64,000 bases of DNA from Diospyros lotus (Eukaryota > Streptophyta > Magnoliopsida > Ericales > Ebenaceae). Of the stretch, positions 56,850-64,000 are shown in pieces (positions within the stretch are counted from its first letter, which is position 1; each line of letters begins with the position of its first letter). The position numbers and the translations under genes are program-made. The stretch spans positions 21,276,616 through 21,340,615 of the forward strand of contig NC_068338.1 of NCBI RefSeq assembly GCF_014633365.1, read 5' to 3'. Under the pieces are notes generated by a model. The model worked only from the letters and a program-made list of their open reading frames with translations, did no database searches and was not told the DNA's origin.

Positions 56850-57307
56850 ATGGGAAGCAATCCACGCATGGCGTCTCAATTGCAACAAAAGAATGATGCA
56901 TTTTTAGTTGGATACAACATAAATCATGAGGAGTTTGGCCTGAAGTATCAGACATGGGAAAGGAAATTAGATAATTAGGTCAGCAGAATGCGTGAGGAGA
57001 TCAACAGTGTTATACGCGAGATATAAAATCTTTAGATGAAGCCATCTAAAATGTATCAGGTCAGCCTTCCCGTTGAATTCTTCGATAAATTCAAGAAATG
57101 TTTCAGATGATTATCGCAAAAATTTTAACCAAGAAGAGTTCCTCAAAATGGAGTAGCCGAAGGAGCAGTCAAGATGGTGGAAAACTGATTCATTGCTGAT
57201 CTCTGATTTTGGGTAGAAGAAATATTATGATTTAGGTGGAATTGATGAAGAGGGTGACTGTAATGACAGTACTGGCAGCAATAGCCGCAATTTCGAAGGT
57301 TTGATCC
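56850..57307 (+). pseudogene. Unidentified decayed coding region, upstream part
   Basis: From ATG at 56850 (MGSNPRMASQLQQKNDAFLV) a frame with several stops runs through LPVEFFDKFKKCF. After a shift it continues as VSDDYRKNFNQEEFLKM and KKYYDLGGIDEEGDCND to the copia 2 insertion at 57308. The same frame resumes after that insertion at 61871. A gag-like protein of a retroelement is possible, but I do not recognise the family. Confidence 0.45.
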
Positions 57308-57608
57308 TGTTGTGGATATCAAACCAGGTCAGCAAGAGACCGAGTCATCAGGAGCCACTATGGGATGAGCTGGTCTTCAGTAGAGAACTGGTCTTTAGTG
57401 ATGGAGCTACTATTTATGCTTATTTTCAGGAACTTAGTTAGTTTGTGATTTAGTTTGTTATGCAATGCAAATAATCAGCATGTAAATCCTATATATAGGT
57501 CATATGCTAGTTGTTTTAAATAAGAAGGAAACACAGTTTGTGTTGTGTGTTTCCAGCAACTTGTGTCTACTTAAGTTTCTTCAAATCTAGTTTACATTTA
57601 AACCAACA
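57308..57608 (+). repeat. 5' LTR of copia 2
   Basis: 301 bp. A TATA-like CCTATATATAGG is at about 57488-57499. Confidence 0.93.
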
Positions 57609-57631
57609 AACTGGTATCAGAGCAGAAGTCG

Positions 57632-58463
57632 ATGGCATCCAATCTTGTGCAACTCCATATTCCGGTGTTGAAGAAGGACAACTATGAAAAATGGTGTATT
57701 CAGTTCAAGGCACTGTTTGGATCACAAGACTTGTGGGACATTGTCACCATGGGTTACACAACCTACTGATGAGCAAGAGGCAGCATACACGGCTGAGCAA
57801 AAGAACAATCTCAAAGAGTAACGAAAGAAAGACAAGAAGGCTCTCTTTTTCCTCTACCAAGGACTGGAGCAAGATGACACGTTTGAGAAAATATTTGAAG
57901 CCGCCACAAGCAAAGAAGTATGGGACAAGCTGGGAGTTATCTACAAGGGAGTAGATCGTGTCAAGAAAGTGCGGTTGCAGACATTAAGGGCTGAATTTGA
58001 AGCAGTCCACATGAATGAAAGTGAGACAGTGACTGATTATCATTCCAGATTAATTGGAATTGTGCATCAGATGCGCAGAAATGGCGAAAAACTTGAAGAT
58101 GTTTGTGTGATTGAAAAGATGTTACAGTCATTATCTTCCAGTTTTGAGCATGTGGTTACATCAATTGAAGAGTCAAAAAATCTGGACATCACGAGTATTG
58201 AAGAGCTTCTGGGCTCACTCCGAGTACATGAAGCTCGTTTTCGAAAAAATATTGATGCAACGGTTGTGGAGCAGGCTTTACAGACGAAGCTTGTGATTGA
58301 TAATCGGAGTAGTGGTCGAGGAAGAGGGCGTGCAGGTTCAAGTCCACGAGGGCGTGGGAATCGTGGAAGAAACTCACAGTACGGTGAGAGGAGAACACAG
58401 GTACAATGTTGGAATTGTAACCAGTTTGGACATCTCTTACGATTGTCCAAACAAAATTGGTAA
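57632..58463 (+). pseudogene. Copia 2 gag
   Basis: ATG at 57632 (MASNLVQLHIPVLKKDNYEK) begins a copia gag. A frameshift near 57750 and a stop near 57820 break it. 57969-58463 is open and carries LRAEFEAVHMNESETVTDYH, LEDVCVIEKMLQSLSSSF and an RG-rich segment (GRGRGRAGSSPRGRGNRGRN). The zinc knuckle begins CWNCNQFGH and is cut by a frameshift near 58430; the end SYDCPNK lies in the next frame. Confidence 0.85.
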
Positions 58464-59631
58464 AATGGCAAATTTTGCTAAAAGTTCAGCTTGCTTGGAG
58501 GAAGAAGAACCAACCCTATTGGTGGCTGGAAGCGAACCATTAGAAAGTGGAATGGTTTGGTATTTAGATATAGGGGCTAGTAATCATATGAGTGGAAGGA
58601 AGGAATTTTTCGTGGAACGTCATGAAGCTTCCTATGGTACTGTCAGTTTAGGAGATGGGACCAAGCTATTTGTCACTGGAAAAGGGAAGGTTGCTGTTAC
58701 ACAAAAGGATGGAGGAATTGCATTGCTCACAGATGTTTACTACATTCCATCTATGAAAAGCAATATTTTAAGTCTTGGACAACTACTGGAAAAGGGGCAC
58801 ACAGTTCATATGGAAGGTAATATTCTTGAATTAAGAAATTCCAAAGGGTTGTTAATTGCACGAGTTCAGAAGGCAAAAAATAGAATGTTTCCTTTGACAC
58901 TCAACACACCATTTGAGCAATGCTTGAGTAGTCATACTGAGAATGAAACAGAAAAGTGGCATCTTCGTTATGGACATCTTCATGTTCATGGTCTTAAATT
59001 GTTGTCCAAGGATGAACTGGTGAAGGGATTGCCCAGTATGCATGAACTCAACCGCCTATGTGCCACATGTGTGCTTGGAAAGCAAGTTAGACAACCATTT
59101 CCTACTACAACCACAAGGAGAGCAACTATGCCATTGCAATTGGTTCACACAGATATTTGTGGACCACTTGAGCCAGAATCAATTGGAGCTTTCAAAAGAT
59201 TCAAGGTCCAAACTGAAACTGAGAGTGGATATAAACTCGTTGTTATAAGGTTTGACCATGGAGGAGAGTATACCTCCAATGAATTTCAAAGTTTTTGCAG
59301 AGCACATGGAGTTCAGCATCAGCTCACTACTGCCTACACTCCACAGCAAAACGGGACAACAGAAAGAAAAAATCGCACCATTCTGGACACGACTAGGGTA
59401 CTTCTCAAAGAAAGATGCATGCCAAAAGAATTTTGGGCCGAAGCAGTAGTATGCTCAGTTTATCTGTTGAACAGGAGTCCCACCAAGAGTGTTCAACATA
59501 AGACACCTCAAGAAGCTTGGAGTGGAATTAAGCCAAGTGTGAGACATTTGAGAGTTTTTGGCTGTGTGGCTTATGCACAAGTCCCTGACTCCCTGAAGCT
59601 AAAAGGAAAAAGCTTGATGATCGTGGACTAA
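58430..59631 (+). pseudogene. Copia 2 protease and integrase
   Basis: The protease reads WYLDIGASNHMSG, with isoleucine (ATA, 58570-58572) where D-T/S-G-A is expected. The pre-integrase block WHLRYGHLHVHGLKLL and the integrase LVHTDICGPLEPESIGA follow. The text then jumps to FKRFKVQTETESGY, so about 35 residues of the core between the first two catalytic aspartates are missing in frame. RFDHGGEYTS and QQNGTTERKNRTI carry the remaining D and E. A frameshift near 59600 separates it from RT. Confidence 0.87.
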
Positions 59632-59642
59632 GATGTGTATTT

Positions 59643-61625
59643 GTGGGATACAGTGAAGAGTCCAAAGCATATAAGTTGTATAATCCACTTGAGAAGAAAG
59701 TTGTGATCAGCAGAGACGTGGTATTCGATGAGGACACTGCGTGGGATTGGAATTTACGTGGAGGACAAGTGCAAGAAGAAGAGGTAGATATAACACAACA
59801 GCTGACTCCTACTCCAACAGTGCAACAACAAGAAGGCGAGATGGATTTGTCTCCAAATATTGTAAGTCCTGTTTCTTCTTTTCCATCACCAACTCCACAT
59901 ATGAGAAGCTTGAATGATATATATGCAGAAACTACACCAGTAGAGTATGATGATGAATTAGAGGTGAATCTTTTGTGTTTGTATGCTGATCATGAACCAC
60001 TGAGTTTTAAGGAGGCAAATAAGAGTGAATGTTGGAGGATAGCCATGAAGGAAGAAATAAGAGCACTGGAGAAAAATGATACATGGGTTCTGACTTCACT
60101 TCCACCACAGCAAAAGGCCATTGGAGTCAAGTGGGTTTTCAAAATTAAAAGAGTAGCAGATGGAAACATTGATCGTTACAAAGCGAGACTAGTAGCAAAG
60201 GGGTATGGGCAGAAATATGGGATTGACTATGAGGAAGTCTTTGCACCAGTGGTCAGGTTTGACACAATAAGGCTGATTATCTCTCTGGCAGCTGCACAAA
60301 ATTGGAGGTTGTTTCAACTTGACGTAAAATCAACATTCTTAAATGGAATTCTTGAAGAGGAGGTATATGTACAACCACCTGACGGATTTGTTATTTCAGG
60401 AAAAGAAGAGCAAGTTTATCAATTGAAGAAAGCATTATATGGGCTTAAGCAAGCACCAAGGGCTTGGAACTCACGGCTTGACAACTACTTAACTGGAAAA
60501 GGATTTGTGAAGTGCACATATGAGCATTCAGTTTACACCAAAGAAGGAGGTAATGGAGAGTTAATGACAGTATGTGTTTACGTTGATGATCTTCTTTACA
60601 CAGGAAATAGTGAAAAACTGTTTGCACAGTTTAAGAAAGACATGTTTCAAGAATTTGAAATGACAGATAATGGACTTATGTTATATTTTTTGGGCATTCA
60701 AGTTCAACAAAGAAGAGATGGAATTTACTTGTCTCAAGAGAAGTACATAAAGGAGTTGCTGGAGAAATTTAGAATGAGTAATTGTGGCACTGTCAACACT
60801 CCAATAGCGACAAATTACAAGCTGTCCAGAGAAGGGGAGGGAGAAAAAGTTAATGTTTTACAATATAAAAGTCTGATTGGAAGCTTGAGATATCTCACTA
60901 TAACAAGACCGGATATAGTATATGGTGTGAGCTTGCTAAGTCATTACATGGAGACACCTAGAGAAAGTCATTGGCAGGCAGCCAAAAGAATTCTAAGATA
61001 TGTTAAAGGAAGTATGAATCTTGCGCTGCATTATGGCTATGGTGAAGTGTTTGAGTTGATTGGGTATTCAGACAGTGACTGGGGTAGAGATCCAATTGAG
61101 AGGAAAAGCACCACTGGATATGTTTTTTTTGGGGCATCAACAGCATTTTCTTGGACATCAAAGAAGCAAAGTATTGTAGCTTTATCTTCATGTGAAGCAG
61201 AATATGTAGCACTGGCGTCCACAGTGTGTGAAGCTATTTGGCTTAAGAATTTGCTTGATTCACTGAAGCATTTACAGGAGTCAACTACAGTCTATGTGGA
61301 TAACATGTCTACAATTAAGTTGGCCAAAAACCCAGTTCAGCATGGAAGGAGCAAGCACATTGATACAAGGTTCCATTTCATCAGGGATCATGTCAAACAG
61401 GGAACAATTAAGGTAGAATACTGTCATACACTTGAGCAAGTGGCTGACATATTCACTAAACCATTAGCCTTCAAGGACTTCATGAGGATAAGAGACATGC
61501 TGGGCATGAAGCAAATTCAAAAGGGAGACAAGGACAGTTCAAGCAGACCTAGTTTGGAGGAGAGTGTTGTGGATATCAAACCAGGTCAGCAAGAGACCGA
61601 GTCATCAGGAGCCACTAAGGGATGA
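59643..61625 (+). CDS. Copia 2 reverse transcriptase and RNase H
   Basis: A 660-codon open frame. It opens in the integrase tail ([20 protein letters not shown]). RT blocks are [51 protein letters not shown] and the catalytic [13 protein letters not shown]. RNase H follows with [20 protein letters not shown] and [20 protein letters not shown]. The stop lies inside the 3' LTR. Motifs look intact, but the gag-pol fusion that would express it is broken by upstream frameshifts. Confidence 0.92.
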   Translation: MGYSEESKAYKLYNPLEKKVVISRDVVFDEDTAWDWNLRGGQVQEEEVDITQQLTPTPTVQQQEGEMDLSPNIVSPVSSFPSPTPHMRSLNDIYAETTPVEYDDELEVNLLCLYADHEPLSFKEANKSECWRIAMKEEIRALEKNDTWVLTSLPPQQKAIGVKWVFKIKRVADGNIDRYKARLVAKGYGQKYGIDYEEVFAPVVRFDTIRLIISLAAAQNWRLFQLDVKSTFLNGILEEEVYVQPPDGFVISGKEEQVYQLKKALYGLKQAPRAWNSRLDNYLTGKGFVKCTYEHSVYTKEGGNGELMTVCVYVDDLLYTGNSEKLFAQFKKDMFQEFEMTDNGLMLYFLGIQVQQRRDGIYLSQEKYIKELLEKFRMSNCGTVNTPIATNYKLSREGEGEKVNVLQYKSLIGSLRYLTITRPDIVYGVSLLSHYMETPRESHWQAAKRILRYVKGSMNLALHYGYGEVFELIGYSDSDWGRDPIERKSTTGYVFFGASTAFSWTSKKQSIVALSSCEAEYVALASTVCEAIWLKNLLDSLKHLQESTTVYVDNMSTIKLAKNPVQHGRSKHIDTRFHFIRDHVKQGTIKVEYCHTLEQVADIFTKPLAFKDFMRIRDMLGMKQIQKGDKDSSSRPSLEESVVDIKPGQQETESSGATKG

Positions 61626-61865
61626 GCTGGTCTTCAGTAGAGAACTGGTCTTCAGTGATGGAGCTACTATTTATGCTTATTTTCAGGAACTTAGTTAGTT
61701 TGTGATTTAGTTTGTTATGCAATGCAAATAATCAGCATGTAAATCCTATATATAGGTCATATGCTAGTTGTTTTAAATAAGAAGAAAACACAGCTTGTGT
61801 TGTGTGTTTCCAGCAACTTGTGTCTACTTAAGTTTCTTCAAATCTTGTTTACATTTAAACCAACA
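61565..61865 (+). repeat. 3' LTR of copia 2
   Basis: 301 bp, ending ACCAACA before the GATCC duplication. Confidence 0.93.
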
Positions 61866-61870
61866 GATCC

Positions 61871-62700
61871 AGGGTGTTTGGGCAAAAGGCGAATTAAAGG
61901 AACACCTCGATTCCTTTGGAAAAGAAGTTCTTGATGGGGATGTTCCAAATGATAATCACAAAAGTCCAAAACTAGAACTGAATGATGTAGTCAGTCAGAT
62001 GACAGGAATAACATGAGGCAACAAGGAATTTTTGGAATTGGAGAGGAATTCTGCTACTGTGATTGAGAAGTTAGAAGAAGAAATATCACCTCAAAAGGCA
62101 ATTACTGAAAGGCTGCAAGAGGAAAATGGGGAAGTATTTGATGAGGTGATTGACGAAGCCAAGGCCAACTCGTTACCCCTGGTGACTAGTACATGGACCG
62201 AAGCATTTGGTGGTCTCTTGGATCAAAATTCTGTAAGAAATAGAATTGATAGTGGAGTTCCTAAGGATACTATTCCATTGTCTTTGGTTTCGGATAATGT
62301 TGAGGATTCCTTAACTAACAATAAAGTGAAGACAACACCAGTAGGAGAAAGTCTAGTTGATCCTAAACAGTGTCACTGTGTTGCTGCCATTTTTGAAGAT
62401 GATGAGAAGAGAGGAACATATGTGTTTCAGAATGATCATCATTTGAAGGCTTTTGGGTTGTAGGGTTCAGCTGCTAACTTTGACAAGGAGCAACTAAATT
62501 CTTTAAGGGCACTTGATGTGGACCAATTGATGGGTTTTGGCATCATATTGGATCCTCAGACTATGGGTACCAGCAATCTTGATTGGATAGCTATTGTAAA
62601 CCCAAGGGAAATGGTCTGTTACACCTTGGAGGTAGATGCAGCCTTGATTGCAATTGTTTGTAACAACTTGGGGTTTTGTTCCAGTTGATGAGAACATAAG
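61871..62700 (+). pseudogene. Unidentified decayed coding region, downstream part
   Basis: This continues the frame cut at 57307: QGVWAKGELKEHLDSFGKEV, then after a TGA near 62014 GNKEFLELERNSATVIEKLE, a lysine/glutamate-rich segment likely to be helical. CHCVAAIFEDDEKRGTYVFQ ends at a TAG at 62461-62463. A readable extension follows (FDKEQLNSLRALDVDQLMGF). It recalls no domain I can name. The few stops and coding-like composition suggest a once-translated protein, perhaps of a non-autonomous retroelement. Confidence 0.45.
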
Positions 62701-62806
62701 GGCAAAGAGGAATAGGCCTAGATGGAGAAAGAAAGAAAGAAGAATAAACTAGATAGAGAGAGCTGGTATTGGATGAAGAGATAGCAGCACAATCATTGTA
62801 AGTTCT

Positions 62807-63090
62807 TGTCAGAATCTAATTATGACAAGTGATAATTCTCCTCAATCCGAGAAGAATTAGGGAAAAATTGAGGAAGAATAAAGAAAGAATTGAAGGAAAA
62901 GGGAAAAGAAAGAGAGAGAGAAAGAGAGAGAATTGGCAGGAGAGAGAATGTGTGTATTGATAATTCTCTAGATGATTTAGGAGAGTGGCATTAGAGCTAT
63001 ATATATTGCTCTAGCTCACCCTTAGGCGCCAAAGGCCACTTGCCCAATTACAAATATTTGAATTCAACTTGTCTAACTGCCTAACCAACA
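62807..63090 (-). repeat. Gypsy-type LTR, probably 3' LTR on minus strand
   Basis: On the minus strand it begins TGTTGGTTAGGCAG at 63090 and ends TTAGATTCTGACA at 62807. It is CT-rich in the second half, like the LTRs of gypsy A and C, whose ends (TTGTCA, CCTGACA) it resembles. The purine-rich AATAAGCGGGAA just before its start on the minus strand could be a polypurine tract. No internal region was recognised, so it may be a remnant. Confidence 0.45.
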
Positions 63091-63109
63091 TTCCCGCTTA
63101 TTTGGAAAT

Positions 63110-64000
63110 CCGAGATGATGAGATAACAAGCTATCTTATGATAAAGATAGCTTATGGAAGAGACACAACCACATGGAGCTAATTGAAGATAAGGATAAGG
63201 AAGATTGAAGTCCCAAGAGATTATAGGAGCTGATATTATAAGAGATAATATGCAACAAATAATAAAGATAATGTACTCTAATTAGCCTATCTCTAAGTAG
63301 TTGTATATCCATAACATATTTAAGTTTAGTTAGGATTCTATCTCTTGTACAATAGCGTTAGCAACATAGAGTAAATCTGTATAAATAGGCAGTCTCCCAT
63401 GAATACAATTTAACGAGTTTGGTTGTTTCTTCCAACTCGGTTCTCCTAGAAGTTGCAGTCCAGGGTTGCTTAGGGTTTGTTCATGGTATCAGAGCTTGAT
63501 TGATCCAAGCCTGAAACTTTCGAAATCATGAATGACTCGAACAAGGAAAGTGCAGTCCACACAACTGCCGAGTCTTCCAACCCACGAACAACAATTCTTC
63601 CAGGCGCTTCCTTATCCACCAAGAGCCACACCTTGTAGATTACACAGCATTGACCAAATGGCAGGAACTTCCGGGAATGGTTCCAATCGGTTGTTTTGGT
63701 AATCAAAGGCAAAGGTAAGTATGGATATCTGTCGGGGGAAGTTACTGCACCATCCAAAGATGCTGCCAATTATCAAAGATGGGAGGCTGAGGACTCCATC
63801 ATGGCGTGGCTAATCAATTCAATGGAGCAAAAGATTAGCCGAACTTACCTCTTCTACAAGACTGTTAAGGAAATATGGGATGTAGTCCAAGAAATATATT
63901 TGGATCTCGAAAACACAACTTAGTGTTTTGAGATTAGGTTGGCTATTCGAAACACTAAACAAGGTCATTCTAGTGTGACTAAATACTATAATACATTGCT
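63110..64000 (+). mobile_element. Copia 3: 5' part of a Ty1/copia element, cut by window edge
   Basis: The LTR ends at 63483 (GGGTTTGTTCA), directly followed by the primer-binding site TGGTATCAGAGCTT (63484-63497). The LTR start was not resolved; it lies somewhere after about 63110. A gag from ATG at 63528 follows and runs off the window. It belongs to the same gag family as copia 1 but is in the opposite orientation, and its LTR end differs. Confidence 0.8.
63528..64000 (+). pseudogene. Copia 3 gag, partial
   Basis: MNDSNKESAVHTTAESSNPR starts the frame. Two stops follow near 63637 and 63652 around the block that reads LQITQHRLNGRNF in copia 1. VIKGKGKYGYLSGEV, WEAEDSIMAWLINSMEQKIS and KEIWDVVQEIYLDLENT are clear. 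A TAG at about 63921 then interrupts it before CFEIRLAIRNTKQG. The window ends inside gag. Confidence 0.85.

Larger units (their letters stand above)
57308..61865 (+). mobile_element. Copia 2: full-length Ty1/copia element
   Basis: 4558 bp with a 5 bp target duplication GATCC (57303-57307 and 61866-61870). LTRs of 301 bp at 57308-57608 and 61565-61865 begin TGTTGTGG and end ACCAACA. I count five differences (about 1.7%). The primer-binding site TGGTATCAGAGC is at 57612-57623, and the polypurine stretch GGAGGAGAG at 61556-61564. The coding order is gag, protease, integrase, RT, RNase H. Frameshifts in gag, zinc knuckle and integrase end, plus an in-frame integrase deletion, make it defective. 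Confidence 0.95.

Overview
The window looks like nuclear DNA of a dicot plant. It is AT-rich, protein genes are split by many introns, and well over half of the gene-free sequence is layered LTR retrotransposons, LINE pieces, a 5S-bearing Cassandra TRIM and TIR elements. I cannot name the species. Two host genes are supported: a 5' portion of 3-hydroxy-3-methylglutaryl-CoA lyase on the minus strand (20.8-25.4 kb), and a complete eight-exon METTL21-type methyltransferase on the plus strand (36.5-41.8 kb).

Layout, left part (1-19.6 kb): a decayed minus-strand Ty3/gypsy element (A) starts beyond the left edge and ends with its 5' LTR at 15558. A 5'-truncated LINE sits inside it at 281-1091. A 9.5 kb plus-strand chromovirus (B, 4086-13632, TSD ATATC) also sits inside it; its 2.7 kb LTRs carry arrays of the palindrome ATCCGGAT. 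Element A lies in an RTE-type LINE remnant that also holds a 959 bp Mutator-like element with a 9 bp TSD. A 5'-truncated chromovirus (C, about 16950-19201) follows, flanked by about 440 bp direct copies of MULE-plus-LINE sequence. The structure suggests recombination between empty-site and filled-site copies.

Middle: the five HMG-CoA lyase exons present stop at 20818, facing the nest. The 3' half of the gene is therefore off-window behind a very large intron, or lost. From 25.6 to 36.1 kb is an AT-rich desert with a solo LTR (29716-30164, TSD CTTAG), a complete Cassandra TRIM (31740-32385, TSD AAAAT), tRNA-like segments and small tandem repeats. The methyltransferase gene has a promoter rich in TGGGCC/telo-box motifs, one GC-AG intron, and one apparent U12-type intron with AT-AA ends.

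Right part (46.9-64 kb): a second nest. A Tat-like gypsy element (LTR 46946-47748, gag, protease) is split in its protease by a minus-strand copia element (49662-54791, TSD GATGG). After the Tat remnant comes an exactly 63-bp-periodic tandem array (55330-55849). An unidentified decayed reading frame is split by a plus-strand copia element (57308-61865, TSD GATCC). A gypsy-type LTR and the first part of a third copia element reach the right edge. All element coding regions carry stops, frameshifts or damaged catalytic motifs, so none looks autonomous. The most unusual items are the AT-AA U12 intron, the duplication around gypsy C, the ATCCGGAT arrays and the 63-bp array.
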